Origin: Paracoccaceae bacterium
GTDB taxonomy: Bacteria; Pseudomonadota; Alphaproteobacteria; Rhodobacterales; Rhodobacteraceae
DNA length: 64,000 nucleotides
Reading direction: 5' to 3'
Assembly: GCA_022843025.1 (NCBI GenBank)
Contig: JALHOL010000001.1
Coordinates: 434,001 to 498,000 of the forward strand
The position numbers and the translations under genes were made by a program. This document shows, piece by piece, positions 6,654-15,674 of the stretch. The first letter of the stretch is position 1, and every line of letters begins with the position of its first letter. A model generated the notes under the pieces. The model was not told the DNA's origin and did no database searches. It saw nothing but the letters and a program-made list of their open reading frames with translations.

Positions 6654-9494
6654 TCAGTTCCCTCCTTCCGGGCGGTCGACGGAGTAGGGATCGGCGCTGA
6701 CCGTTTCCCCCGCGCGGCGGGCCATCCGGCTGAGCGAGTTCAGCGCCAGAAGCACCGCGCCCAGCACGCAGAGGAAGACGCCCAGATCGAAGATCGCGGC
6801 GGTGGCCAGCTCAAACTCTTCCAGCGGCCAGAGGTTCACATAGGTGTAGCTGGACGACAGGAAGGGCGCGCCGAACAGCCACGATCCCACCCCTGCGGCG
6901 GCGGCGACCAGCACACCCGCCGCGATCAGCGCGTGGTATTCGATGCGCTGGCGCGCCTCGGTCCAGCCAAGGCCGGAGGCCATGTATTGCATGACCGTAG
7001 CGATGGCGAAGACCAGCCCCGCCACAAAGCCGCCGCCGGGCAGGTTATGGCCCCGGAAATACAGGAATACCCCGATCATCATCGCCACCGGCAGCAGGAA
7101 GCGCGTAGCCATCACCATCAAAAGCGGGTGGCGGTCGCCGGCGCGATCAGCGCGCACGGGCATGGCAAGCAAGCGATCATTCGCGGTGCCGGGTTTCAGC
7201 AGCGCCTCGACGAGCGCATAGATCAGCAGCGCGGCGATCCCCAGAACGATGATCTCACCAAAGGTGTCATAGCCCCGGAAATCCACGATGATCGTGTTCA
7301 CCGCATTGGTGCCGCCCGCGCCGGGTTTCGACTGGGCAAGGTGATAGGCGGAAATCGACGGAAAGGCGAAGTCGCGCGTCATGATGGCATAGGCCAGCCC
7401 GCCGATGCCCGCGCCCGCCGCAATCGCCACCACCGCATCACGGCCCCGCCGGAACGGGCTGCTTTCACGCGGCGTTTCCTTGGGCAGGAAGTTCAGCGCC
7501 AGCAGCATGAAGACCACCGTCACCACCTCGACCGTGATCTGGGTAAGCGCGAGGTCGGGTGCCGACAGCCATGCAAAGCCGAGCGAGATGATCAGCCCGA
7601 TAATCCCGATCAGGATCAGCGACATCAGGCGGTTGCGATGGGTCAAGACCACCCCGACGACCGCACACATCAGCAGGCCCCAACCGATCAGCGGCACGGG
7701 TTCCAGCGGCAGCATGGCGCGGGTTCCGGGGGTATGTGTCCCGCCCGCAAAGGCCCAAAGGCAGGCCGCCGTGATCGCCACGGTGCCGATCGCCACCGCG
7801 CGGGTGAGGGACCCGTTATGCAGCGCCTGGGTGACGGCGCGCGCGGCGGCAACCAGCGGTTCCATGATCGCATCAAAGATGACCTTCGCCTCGGGGCGCG
7901 GCGTGGCGTCCCACAGGGCGCGCATCGGGCGGAAGGCCGCCAGCAGCGCAAAGCCCCCGCCCACCGCCGCCAGCGACATCCACAAGGCGGGGGAATACAG
8001 GCCGTGCCAATGCTTGATATGCACCTCGGCCTCGGCCCCGGTAACGGCGCTGGCCGCCACATCCACCAGCCATGCGGCAGAGGTCATGGGGATCAGGCCG
8101 ATCAGGATGACCAGCAGGCAAAGAAAGGCAGGCGCGGCCCAAAGGCCAAAGCCCGGATCATGCGGGGTGTGGGGGTAATCATCGCGCTTCGGCCCCAGAA
8201 AGGCATGGGACAGGAAACGAAAGCTGTAGGCGACCGAAAAGAGCGCCCCTGCGGTGGCCAGCAGCGGCAGCAGCCAGACCGGGCCAAGCGCAGTATGCGC
8301 GGCCTCTTCCAGCATCATTTCCTTGGACAGGAACCCGTTGAACGGCGGGATGCCCGCCATGGACAGCGCGGCAATGCCCGCGATGGTAAAGGTGATGGGC
8401 ATCAGATGGCGCAAGCCACCCAGCCGCTTCAGATCGCGAGTGTGTGTCTCATGGTCCACGATCCCGGCCGTCATGAAGAGCGCGGCCTTGAAGGTGGCGT
8501 GGTTGATGATGTGAAACACCGCCACGGTTGCGGCCTTGGCCGTGCCCATGCCCAGCAGCATGGTGATCAGGCCAAGGTGGCTGACGGTGGAAAAGGCCAG
8601 CAATGCCTTCAGGTCATCCTTGAAAAAGGCGATCTTGGCGCCGATCAGCATGGTGATCAGGCCCGCCGAAGTGACGATCCAGAACCATTCCGGCGTTCCC
8701 GCCAGCACAGGCCAAAGCCGCGCCATCAGGAAGATGCCCGCCTTCACCATGGTGGCCGAATGCAGATAGGCCGAAACCGGGGTTGGCGCGGCCATGGCGT
8801 GCGGAAGCCAGAAATGGAACGGGAATTGCGCAGATTTGGTGAAACAGCCCAGCAGGATCAGGATCAGCGCGGGCAGATACCAGTCGGAGGCCTGAATCAC
8901 CTCTTTCTGCGTCAGGATGACCGACAGGTCATAGCTGCCTGCAATATTGCCAAGGATCAGCATCCCCCCGATCAGCGCCAGCCCGCCGCCGCCGGTGACC
9001 GCCAGCGCCATGCGCGCGCCCTGCCGCCCTTCGGGCAGGTGTTTCCAGAACCCGATCAGCAGGAAGGACGACAGCGAGGTCAGTTCCCAGAAGATCAGCA
9101 ACATCAGGATGTTGTCTGACAGCACGATCCCCACCATCGCGCCTTGGAACAGCATCAGATAGGTGTAGAACACCCCCATCGGATCGGATTTCGACAGGTA
9201 GAAACGGGCGTAAAGGATGATCAGCAGGCCGATGCCAAGGATCAGCCCCGCAAACAGCAGGCCCAGCCCATCGAGCATGAAATTCACGTTCAGGCCGAGC
9301 GAGGGGATCCATTCGATGCGGGTCTGCACCACTTCGCCGCGCAGCACGGCAGGGGCCTGCATCGCCAGCAGCACCAGCGCCAAGGCGGTGACCGAACCGG
9401 TCACGGTGGCACAGGCAGTGCGGCCGGAACGGATCAGGATGCCCGGCAACAAGGCGCCGAGAAAGGGCAGGGCGGCAATCAACGCAAGGGTCAT
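6654..9494 (-). CDS. phaAB: Mrp/Pha cation:proton antiporter fused subunits A and B
   Basis: A 946-residue protein and first gene of the antiporter operon. Residues 1 to about 600 are the NuoL/MrpA-like antiporter core (FWELTSLSSFLLIGFWKHLP, SATMVKAGIFLMARLWP). The MrpA-specific extension follows to about 790. Residues from about 795 onward match MnhB (RFLLPVAMMIGVFLYFRGHN, LPGGGFVAGLV). The A-B fusion is the usual arrangement in PhaAB of rhizobia and relatives. The lack of a separate B gene therefore reflects fusion, not loss. Transcription probably starts in 9495-9716, where I see no clear promoter. Confidence 0.94.
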   Translation of the reverse strand: MTLALIAALPFLGALLPGILIRSGRTACATVTGSVTALALVLLAMQAPAVLRGEVVQTRIEWIPSLGLNVNFMLDGLGLLFAGLILGIGLLIILYARFYLSKSDPMGVFYTYLMLFQGAMVGIVLSDNILMLLIFWELTSLSSFLLIGFWKHLPEGRQGARMALAVTGGGGLALIGGMLILGNIAGSYDLSVILTQKEVIQASDWYLPALILILLGCFTKSAQFPFHFWLPHAMAAPTPVSAYLHSATMVKAGIFLMARLWPVLAGTPEWFWIVTSAGLITMLIGAKIAFFKDDLKALLAFSTVSHLGLITMLLGMGTAKAATVAVFHIINHATFKAALFMTAGIVDHETHTRDLKRLGGLRHLMPITFTIAGIAALSMAGIPPFNGFLSKEMMLEEAAHTALGPVWLLPLLATAGALFSVAYSFRFLSHAFLGPKRDDYPHTPHDPGFGLWAAPAFLCLLVILIGLIPMTSAAWLVDVAASAVTGAEAEVHIKHWHGLYSPALWMSLAAVGGGFALLAAFRPMRALWDATPRPEAKVIFDAIMEPLVAAARAVTQALHNGSLTRAVAIGTVAITAACLWAFAGGTHTPGTRAMLPLEPVPLIGWGLLMCAVVGVVLTHRNRLMSLILIGIIGLIISLGFAWLSAPDLALTQITVEVVTVVFMLLALNFLPKETPRESSPFRRGRDAVVAIAAGAGIGGLAYAIMTRDFAFPSISAYHLAQSKPGAGGTNAVNTIIVDFRGYDTFGEIIVLGIAALLIYALVEALLKPGTANDRLLAMPVRADRAGDRHPLLMVMATRFLLPVAMMIGVFLYFRGHNLPGGGFVAGLVFAIATVMQYMASGLGWTEARQRIEYHALIAAGVLVAAAAGVGSWLFGAPFLSSSYTYVNLWPLEEFELATAAIFDLGVFLCVLGAVLLALNSLSRMARRAGETVSADPYSVDRPEGGN

Positions 9495-9716
9495 CGAGAA
9501 ATTTTACTCCCTTAGCGTCGTGTCCGCGACGCACACTCCTCTTCGGCAGGAACCGCGCAAAGATTAGGCCACCTTTGGCACGGACACCCCCCATCTGTGC
9601 AAAATGTTCGATCAGATCAAGACGCTGTTGCAGCAAAAACGCAGGTTTGGGGCCGTTTTCGGCATCGCGGTGCGGCGGGTAGTCGGGATGCGCGCGCCTG
9701 TATGGCGGCCCGAAGG

Positions 9717-10937
9717 TCAGCCCTGCGCGGCGGCAGGGTCGATCAAATAGCGCTGGGCCAGCGGTATTGCGGCAGCCCCCAGCGCGCGCGCCTCGGCCCC
9801 GACGGTGCCTTCGCGGACCTGCGGTTGTTCCACCCCCGACAGATCAAGCCGTGACAGCGCGGCATGGGTGCGGCGGGTGATTTCGGCCCGCACATCGGTG
9901 GGCATCCAGCCGTCGATCATCACTGCCTCCAGTTCCACCAGTGCAGCGGCGGACAGGGTGGCATAGGCCAACCCCTCGGCGGCATGACCGATCCAGTCAT
10001 CCAGAATATCGGGCGATACGCGCCATTCCAGATGCTGTTCCCACAGGTGATCTGCGCTTTCGCCGGCGGCTTCCATCTGTTCGGCCAGCCGCGACATCGA
10101 CGCCACGTCGAACAGGCGTTGCAGGGTGCCATCCGGGCCGGGCACGGGCATGGGGCCCACGCCCCCGGCATTGCCGGTGCGCCCGGTGAACAACTGGCCG
10201 TTCAGGACCAGCCCGCCACCGATGAAGGTACCAAAGTAGAAATACAGGAAATCCTTGGGCTTTTCGCCCGTGCCAAAAACCAGTTCCGCCCCGCAGGCGG
10301 CGGTGGCGTCGTTCTGCACATGGACGGGCATCCCGGCGATGGCGGCGATTTCAGCGTTGATGTCGCGGTTGCGCCAACTGTCCATCTCGGCCTGTGGCGC
10401 GCCAAGGTAGTGCACCCAGTTCCACAGCTGGAACGGCATGGCGATCCCCATGCCACCTACCCTGTCGCGCTGCGCGCCGGGCAGCATGGCCAGAACGGCG
10501 GGCAGGGCATCGGTGACGAAGGCCACCACAATATCGGGGGTCGGATAGCGATAGATGCGGCGGCGTGTGGCGCGCACACGACCCAGAAAATCGACCAGCA
10601 TCAGATCAGCCGACCGTCGCCCGATCTTCAGCCCCAGGAAGAACGCGCCTTCCGCATCCAGCGACATTGGCACCGACGGCTGGCCGATGCGGCCGCGGAT
10701 CGGCTCGCCCCGCAGCAGCAGGCCATCCTGTTCCAGACTGCGCATGATGACAGATACAGTCTGCACCGACAGGCCGGTGATCCGCGCCAGATCGGACTTG
10801 GCCAACGGCCCCTGCTGGCGCAGGATCGACAGCACCAGCCTTTCATTATGGGCGCGCATGCCGGACTGGTTCGACCCCCGAAAGCCAGCGGCTTCGGGGG
10901 CGTGACGATCCGGCATCGTCTCGGCCAATGGTCGCAC
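9717..10937 (-). CDS. ROK-family transcriptional regulator of the adjacent sugar transporter
   Basis: A 406-residue regulator. Residues about 20-75 form a winged helix-turn-helix (LARITGLSVQTVSVIMRSLE). The rest is a ROK sugar-kinase-like domain with FYFGTFIGGGLVLNG and a GNAGGVGPMP loop. The expected cysteine-rich zinc motif of ROK proteins is not evident, as in many ROK repressors of alphaproteobacteria. I chose GTG at 10937, preceded by GGGAGGAGAC; a longer frame reaches 11003. It is divergent from the frcBCA-like operon and probably represses it until a sugar or sugar phosphate binds. The control target and ligand are inferred from position. Confidence 0.85.
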   Translation of the reverse strand: MRPLAETMPDRHAPEAAGFRGSNQSGMRAHNERLVLSILRQQGPLAKSDLARITGLSVQTVSVIMRSLEQDGLLLRGEPIRGRIGQPSVPMSLDAEGAFFLGLKIGRRSADLMLVDFLGRVRATRRRIYRYPTPDIVVAFVTDALPAVLAMLPGAQRDRVGGMGIAMPFQLWNWVHYLGAPQAEMDSWRNRDINAEIAAIAGMPVHVQNDATAACGAELVFGTGEKPKDFLYFYFGTFIGGGLVLNGQLFTGRTGNAGGVGPMPVPGPDGTLQRLFDVASMSRLAEQMEAAGESADHLWEQHLEWRVSPDILDDWIGHAAEGLAYATLSAAALVELEAVMIDGWMPTDVRAEITRRTHAALSRLDLSGVEQPQVREGTVGAEARALGAAAIPLAQRYLIDPAAAQG

Positions 10938-11010
10938 GTCTCCTCCCGTTCCGGGCGGTTTTGCCCAGTTTTGAGGCGAGGATGCGCGGGGAATCGGCGG
11001 CATGTCAATA

Positions 11011-11033
11011 ATAATTCAGAGTGATTTAATTAT
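11011..11033. promoter_or_regulatory. Candidate ROK operator (inverted repeat) before the sugar-transport operon
   Basis: ATAATT and AATTAT arms are separated by 11 bases in a conspicuously AT-rich stretch between the divergent ROK gene and the transporter operon. A TTGACG hexamer follows at 11035-11040 and could be a -35 element, although no good -10 is visible at the right spacing. Two arms about 17 bases apart fit a dimeric repressor on one DNA face. Confidence 0.4.
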
Positions 11034-11107
11034 CTTGACGCGGCGGAGGGAATCGGTTTTCTTGTCACCGTCGCAAGGGGGGATTACCCCTCACGGCACA
11101 TCACATG

Positions 11108-11144
11108 AGGGGGCGCACCCCCTGATTTTCTTGGGAGGAAAATC
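11108..11144 (+). promoter_or_regulatory. Two abutting hairpins overlapping the frcB ribosome binding site
   Basis: AGGGGG-CGCA-CCCCCT (11108-11123) is directly followed by GATTTTC-TTGGGAG-GAAAATC (11124-11144), one base before the ATG. The Shine-Dalgarno sequence GGGAGG sits in the loop and 3' arm of the second hairpin. The structure could set translation or protect the 5' end of the mRNA. The same pair of stem types, in the other order, follows aroA at 32423-32460. Confidence 0.6.
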
Positions 11145-11145
11145 A

Positions 11146-12168
11146 ATGAAATTCAAAGCAAAAGCCCTTGCCGGGGCTGCCACGCTTGCGCTGCTGTCGG
11201 CTGCTCCGGTCATGGCGCAGGACGTTGCCGCGTGCCTGATCACCAAGACCGACACCAACCCCTTCTTCGTGAAGATGAAGGAAGGTGCCGAGGCGAAGGC
11301 CGCCGAACTGGGCGTTTCGCTGAAGTCCTACGCAGGCAAGGTTGACGGCGACCATGACAGCCAGGTTGCTGCCATCGAAGCCTGCATCGCCGACGGCGCC
11401 AAGGGCATCCTGATCGCCGCCTCCGACACCAAGGCCATCGTGGATTCGGTGAAAAAAGCGCAAGAGGCCGGCATGGTCGTCATCGCGCTGGACACCCCGC
11501 TTGATCCGGCAGATGCCGCCGACGCGACCTTCGCGACCGACAACCTCGAAGCCGGCAAGCTGATCGGCGCCTGGGCTGCCGCAACGCTGGGTGCAGAAGC
11601 CGCGAACGCCAAGATCGGCTTCCTGAACCTGACCCCGTCGGAACCGACCGTCGACGTCCTGCGTAACCAGGGCTTCATGATGGGCTTCGGCATCGACGTG
11701 GCCGACCCGAACGACATCGGCGACGAAACCGATCCGCGCATCGTTGGCCATGACGTGACCAACGGCAACGAAGAAGGCGGCCGCAAGGCGATGGAGAACC
11801 TTCTGCAGATCAACCCCGATATCAACGTGATCCACACGATCAACGAACCCGCCGCCGTGGGCGCCTATCAGGCGCTGAAGGCTGTCGGCAAGGAAAACGA
11901 CGTGCTGATCGTGTCGGTTGACGGCGGCTGCCCGGGCGTTGCCTCGGTCAAGGACGGCGTCATCGGTGCAACCTCGCAGCAGTATCCGCTGATGATGGCG
12001 GCTCTGGGCGTGGAAGCCATCAAGAAGTGGGCTGACTCGGGCGAGAAGCCTGCACCGACCCCGGGCAAGGCCTTCTTCGATACCGGCGTGGCGCTGATCA
12101 CCGACAAGCCCGCCGAAGGCGTGACGTCGATCGACACCACCAAAGGCACGGAACTGTGCTGGGGCTAA
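11146..12168 (+). CDS. frcB: Sugar ABC transporter periplasmic binding protein, FrcB-like
   Basis: A 340-residue periplasmic protein. A Sec signal peptide ends near VMAQ (residue 24), then a type I periplasmic-binding fold of the ribose-binding family begins. [20 protein letters not shown] at the mature N-terminus and the ending [14 protein letters not shown] closely recall the fructose-binding FrcB proteins of rhizobia. The ATG at 11146 is preceded by TTGGGAGGAAAATCA. It is followed by a matching permease and ATPase gene, but no kinase gene is in the window. Fructose, or a related sugar such as ribose or mannose, is the likely substrate; this is inferred from family similarity. Confidence 0.88.
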   Translation: MKFKAKALAGAATLALLSAAPVMAQDVAACLITKTDTNPFFVKMKEGAEAKAAELGVSLKSYAGKVDGDHDSQVAAIEACIADGAKGILIAASDTKAIVDSVKKAQEAGMVVIALDTPLDPADAADATFATDNLEAGKLIGAWAAATLGAEAANAKIGFLNLTPSEPTVDVLRNQGFMMGFGIDVADPNDIGDETDPRIVGHDVTNGNEEGGRKAMENLLQINPDINVIHTINEPAAVGAYQALKAVGKENDVLIVSVDGGCPGVASVKDGVIGATSQQYPLMMAALGVEAIKKWADSGEKPAPTPGKAFFDTGVALITDKPAEGVTSIDTTKGTELCWG

Positions 12169-12180
12169 TCTGAGGCTTGT

Positions 12181-12252
12181 GCGGGGGGGCAGCCCCCCGC
12201 ATGATCCCAGACGGGAGAAAACGGGGGCGGCTCTCGACCAGGGCCGCCCTTT
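12181..12252 (+). terminator. Intercistronic hairpins between frcB and frcC
   Basis: A strong hairpin GCGGGGGG-GCAG-CCCCCCGC (12181-12200) follows the frcB stop. A second stem, GGGCGGC (12225-12231) with GCCGCCC (12243-12249), is followed by TTT. Such pairs behind binding-protein genes usually stabilise the upstream message or partly terminate, so that the binding protein is made in excess over the membrane parts. That role is inferred here. Confidence 0.65.
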
Positions 12253-12308
12253 GTCTAGGCAGAACCCGCGCCTTGGGCGCAAAGCGGGTCTTTCAGGGGG
12301 GGTGACAC

Positions 12309-13418
12309 ATGAGCCAGCCACAGGAATTCGAGAAGGTCCTTGATAAAAGCGCGGCGACCGTCGCGCATTTCGACGAACACAGGGGCGGCCTTCGCAAGTT
12401 GCAGCATTATCTGCACTCCAACCCGGCGGCGGTGCCGATGATCGTGCTTGTCGCGCTGATCATCTTTTTTGCCGCAGCGCGGGACGGATCGGTTCTGATG
12501 GAGTTCCGCTGGATCACGGGTGATTTCGAAGGTCTGCGGTTCTTCTCGGCCTATACGCTCACGCTGATCATGCAGCAGGTGGCCGTGGTCGGTATTCTTG
12601 CCGCGGCGCAAACGCTTGTCATCCTGACGGCGGGCATTGACCTTGCGATCGGCGTGGTCATGGTTTTCGCCTTTGTTCTTATGGGCCATGCCGTGCTGAC
12701 CTATGGCCTGCCTTGGTATCTTGCGATCATTGCAGGCTTTGCGCTGGCCGGGTTCTGCGGTTGGATCAACGGGTATCTGGTCGCCCGTCTGCGTCTGCCG
12801 CCGTTCATCGTGACCTTGGGCACATGGAACGTGTTCATGGCCGTCTGTCTGATCTATTCCGCCAACGAGACCATGCGCGAAGCCGATCTGACGGCCCTGA
12901 CGACCGGGCTGCACTTCTTTGGCAACCGGTTTGAACTGGGCGGCGCGCAGGTCACCTATGGGGTGATCTGCATGGTGCTGGTCTATGTCGCGCTGTGGTA
13001 CATGCTGAACTACACCGCATTCGGGCGCCATATCTATGCCGTCGGTGACGATCCCGATGCATCAGAGCTGTCGGGCATCCGGGTCAGCCGCGTGCTGATC
13101 GGCGTCTATGCTCTGGCCGGTCTGATCGCAGCGTTGGCGGCGTGGGTGTCGATCGGGCGGAACGGGTCGATTTCGCCCTCGACCGTGACCACCGATTTCA
13201 ACCTTCAGGCCATCACGGCGGCGGTGATCGGGGGGATATCGCTGTTCGGTGGGCGCGGGTCCATTCTGGGCGTGCTGTTCGGAACGCTGATCGTGGGCGT
13301 GATGAGCATGGGGCTGAACATGCTGGGTGCCGATCCGCAATGGAAGGTGCTGCTGACGGGTATCCTGATCATCGGCGCTGTCGCCATTGACCAGTGGATC
13401 CGCAAGGTTTCGGGCTGA
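12309..13418 (+). CDS. frcC: Sugar ABC transporter permease, FrcC-like
   Basis: A 369-residue inner-membrane permease of the RbsC/BPD_transp_2 family. A soluble N-terminal stretch of about 45 residues precedes eight to ten hydrophobic segments. The family signature region TILTAGIDLAIG-like (VILTAGIDLAIGVVMVFAF) and the conserved GGISLFGGRGSILGVLFGTL near the C-terminus are present. The start is an ATG after a G-rich ribosome binding site. It would form the membrane channel with FrcA as ATPase and FrcB delivering the sugar. The C-terminus ends 14 nt before the ATPase gene. Confidence 0.9.
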   Translation: MSQPQEFEKVLDKSAATVAHFDEHRGGLRKLQHYLHSNPAAVPMIVLVALIIFFAAARDGSVLMEFRWITGDFEGLRFFSAYTLTLIMQQVAVVGILAAAQTLVILTAGIDLAIGVVMVFAFVLMGHAVLTYGLPWYLAIIAGFALAGFCGWINGYLVARLRLPPFIVTLGTWNVFMAVCLIYSANETMREADLTALTTGLHFFGNRFELGGAQVTYGVICMVLVYVALWYMLNYTAFGRHIYAVGDDPDASELSGIRVSRVLIGVYALAGLIAALAAWVSIGRNGSISPSTVTTDFNLQAITAAVIGGISLFGGRGSILGVLFGTLIVGVMSMGLNMLGADPQWKVLLTGILIIGAVAIDQWIRKVSG

Positions 13419-13432
13419 GGGAGGGACAAGAC

Positions 13433-14206
13433 ATGGCTGAACCCATTCTGAGTGCGCGCGGTCTGACCAAGCGCTACGGGCGCGTGACCGCGCTGGACCA
13501 GTGCGACTTTGACCTCTATCCCGGCGAGATCCTTGCGGTGATCGGCGATAACGGGGCCGGGAAATCGACGCTGATCAAGGCGCTGTGCGGGGCGGTTACC
13601 CCGGATGAGGGCGAGATCAAGCTGGACGGGAAACCTGTTCAGTTCGCCAACCCGATGCAGGCACGCGATGCCGGGATCGAGACGGTGTATCAAAACCTTG
13701 CGCTGTCGCCCGCGCTGTCCATCGCAGACAACATGTTCATGGGGCGCGAAATTCGCAAACCCGGTGTGATGGGGTCGGTGTTCCGGATGCTGGACCGGGG
13801 CGCGATGGAACAGATCGCCCGCGACAAGCTTACGGAACTGGGCCTGATGACGATTCAGAACATCGGGCAGGCGGTGGAAACACTGTCAGGCGGTCAGCGG
13901 CAGGGTGTGGCAGTGGCACGGGCGGCGGCCTTCGGGTCCAAGGTCGTGATCATGGACGAACCCACCGCCGCGCTGGGTGTAAAGGAAAGCCGCCGGGTGC
14001 TGGAACTGATCCAGGATGTGAAAAAGCGCGGGTTGCCGATCATCCTGATCAGCCACAACATGCCGCATGTGTTCGAAGTGGCCGATCGCATCCACATCCA
14101 CCGCTTGGGCAAGCGGCTGTGCGTGATCGACCCGAAGGAATACACGATGTCTGATGCCGTGGCCTTCATGACCGGGGCCAAGGTGCCGGAACATGTGATC
14201 GCCTGA
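13433..14206 (+). CDS. frcA: Sugar ABC transporter ATP-binding protein, FrcA-like
   Basis: A 257-residue single-domain ATPase. Walker A is GDNGAGKST, the ABC signature is LSGGQRQGVAVARA, Walker B is VVIMDEPTAALG and the switch histidine is in LISHNM. With one nucleotide-binding domain it differs from the duplicated RbsA/XylG type and fits the FrcA/short type that works as a dimer. The ATG at 13433 follows GAGGGAGGGACAAGAC; the longer frame to 13394 overlaps frcC and is less likely. An intrinsic terminator closes the operon. Confidence 0.91.
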   Translation: MAEPILSARGLTKRYGRVTALDQCDFDLYPGEILAVIGDNGAGKSTLIKALCGAVTPDEGEIKLDGKPVQFANPMQARDAGIETVYQNLALSPALSIADNMFMGREIRKPGVMGSVFRMLDRGAMEQIARDKLTELGLMTIQNIGQAVETLSGGQRQGVAVARAAAFGSKVVIMDEPTAALGVKESRRVLELIQDVKKRGLPIILISHNMPHVFEVADRIHIHRLGKRLCVIDPKEYTMSDAVAFMTGAKVPEHVIA

Positions 14207-14231
14207 AAGGGTATCCTGATTGCAGGGAAAC

Positions 14232-14254
14232 GGGGGCCGGAAGGCCCCCTTTTT
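14232..14254 (+). terminator. Intrinsic terminator of the frcBCA-like operon
   Basis: GGGGGCC-GGAA-GGCCCCC followed by a run of five T, 25 bases after the frcA stop. This is a textbook rho-independent terminator. Confidence 0.92.
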
Positions 14255-14382
14255 CTTGCCCGGCAGGTGGGCAGTGATGTTGCACCGGCTTGCGGGGCGC
14301 AGCAGGATCGGGCGGCGGATACCGGGTGCAAAACGGGCGCGCCCTTCACACAGCGTTAACCTTAACGATGGGCAAAGGCAGC

Positions 14383-14430
14383 GCGCGTATGCACAGCCGT
14401 CTGCACCAGTGTCTGCACCGCCAGCGGCAC
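14383..14430 (-). repeat. 48-bp element of four 12-bp units, copy A
   Basis: Read on the minus strand, this is four consecutive 12-base units beginning GTGCCG, GTGCAG, GTGCAG and GTGCAT, ending GTGCATACGCGC. A GTTAAG-GTTAAC block follows on the same strand 17 bases further on. It lies between convergent genes (frcA and the DoxX gene). Copies B (33944-33992) and C (56151-56198) have the same build. Confidence 0.8.
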
Positions 14431-14477
14431 AGGGTTTTTGCCGGATTTCCGTTCGTAAACCCTGCGCCCGCAAGGAC

Positions 14478-14915
14478 TTAGCGGTCCAGACCCAGTTGCC
14501 GGTCCAGCGACAACCGCCCCGGCCCGGCCACGATCAGCGCAAGGAAGCAGGCGGCCCACAGCCCATGCGTCTGCCAAGCACCGGGATAGACGAAAATCTG
14601 GATCACCGCCGTCATCGCCAGCAGACCCAACGCCGAAAGCCGCGTGCACAGGCCCAGCACCAGAAGGGCGGGCAGCACATGTTCCGCCACCGTCGCCGCT
14701 ACGGCGGCGATGTCGGACGGGATCAGCGGCAGGGCATATTCATGCTGAAACAGGAACCATGTGCTGTCGGCAATGCGCCAGCCATCCAGCTTGGTCTGGC
14801 CCGAGGCGAAGAACACCGCCGCCGGAAAGATCCGCAGAGCCAGTGCCGCCGCATCCCAGGGCAGGCGGGCCAGCTTGCTGTTGATTTTCCTGATGAATAC
14901 CGTCGTCTTGGCCAT
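14478..14915 (-). CDS. DoxX-family membrane protein, last gene of the bufferin operon
   Basis: A 145-residue DoxX-family protein with four hydrophobic segments ([21 protein letters not shown] is the typical first one). DoxX proteins commonly accompany DUF692/DUF2063 pairs in bufferin clusters, where a quinone-linked or membrane-associated redox role is suspected but not proven. The ATG is preceded by AAGGATAGATC and lies three bases after the upstream stop, so it is co-translated with the DUF2063 gene. Function here is inferred from operon context. Confidence 0.88.
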   Translation of the reverse strand: MAKTTVFIRKINSKLARLPWDAAALALRIFPAAVFFASGQTKLDGWRIADSTWFLFQHEYALPLIPSDIAAVAATVAEHVLPALLVLGLCTRLSALGLLAMTAVIQIFVYPGAWQTHGLWAACFLALIVAGPGRLSLDRQLGLDR

Positions 14916-14918
14916 GAT

Positions 14919-15674
14919 CTATCCTTGTTGCGCGATCCCGGTGATCGCCCCCGCCCGCATCAGAATTGCCAGCAGGCGCGCGGGATCTGCGCCTTCGGCC
15001 CGTGTTGCAGCGTCAAGCAGGGTTTCGCCGCGCATCAGCGCGGACTGAAACCCTGCCTCACCCGCAGACAGGGCGATGACCGGCACCTGATCGGCGCGGT
15101 CGCGCAGGACCAGCGCATCCTCGGCCCGGTCGGCGCGCAGCGGCCCGGTCTGCGCCGCGCCCGGCTGGTTGGCCTGCCAGATCGTCACCACCGCAAGCCG
15201 CGACCGGATCAGCCCGACCGACGGGTGCAGCACCAGCCTGAACCGCGCCGGATCAGCCGCCGCCTGCGCCAGATCGGTGGCGGCCACCGATGGCACATCC
15301 GCGGCGTGATAGGCCAGACCGCGCTGCCATTCCAGCCGGGAAACATCGGGCAGATAAGCCAGCGATCGCACCGGGGGAAACCCCTGCAGAAACCGGGCAA
15401 ACCCCTCACCCCAAAGGAAAAGCTGCGGAGAGGCGGGGGGATCGGCTTCGATGTAGAGCCGCGCCATGGCGGTGAAGAACTCCAGCCCCACCAGACGCTC
15501 CACCACCGGAAAGCGGCGGGCAAGCGCGCGGGTCAGGCTGTGGGCCACGTTGTTGCGATAGACGGCAAAGCGCTGGGCGGCCTCATCCGGGGCCTGCGCA
15601 GTTACGCCGGGCGGAAGGGCGCCGTTGAACAGGCCTGCGCGGAAGGCGCGGGTGAATTCAGCATGCCTGAGCAT
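14919..15674 (-). CDS. bufC: DUF2063 protein, BufC-type partner of the MNIO maturase
   Basis: A 251-residue protein of the DUF2063 (putative DNA-binding domain) family. The N-terminal module has [29 protein letters not shown], the standard motif of these proteins. In bufferin clusters the DUF2063 protein is thought to bind the precursor and present it to the DUF692 enzyme, rather than act on DNA. The gene overlaps the maturase gene by 17 bases, and GAGGTGCACC precedes the ATG. Assignment as BufC rests on family and on its place between bufB and the DoxX gene. Confidence 0.9.
   Translation of the reverse strand: MLRHAEFTRAFRAGLFNGALPPGVTAQAPDEAAQRFAVYRNNVAHSLTRALARRFPVVERLVGLEFFTAMARLYIEADPPASPQLFLWGEGFARFLQGFPPVRSLAYLPDVSRLEWQRGLAYHAADVPSVAATDLAQAAADPARFRLVLHPSVGLIRSRLAVVTIWQANQPGAAQTGPLRADRAEDALVLRDRADQVPVIALSAGEAGFQSALMRGETLLDAATRAEGADPARLLAILMRAGAITGIAQQG

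Noticed and set aside
6603-9119. 838-codon open frame on the plus strand opposite the antiporter A/B gene
   Set aside because: Its product is dominated by Gly, Arg, Gln and His in a pattern produced by reading a GC-rich gene backwards. The minus-strand frame has clear antiporter motifs.
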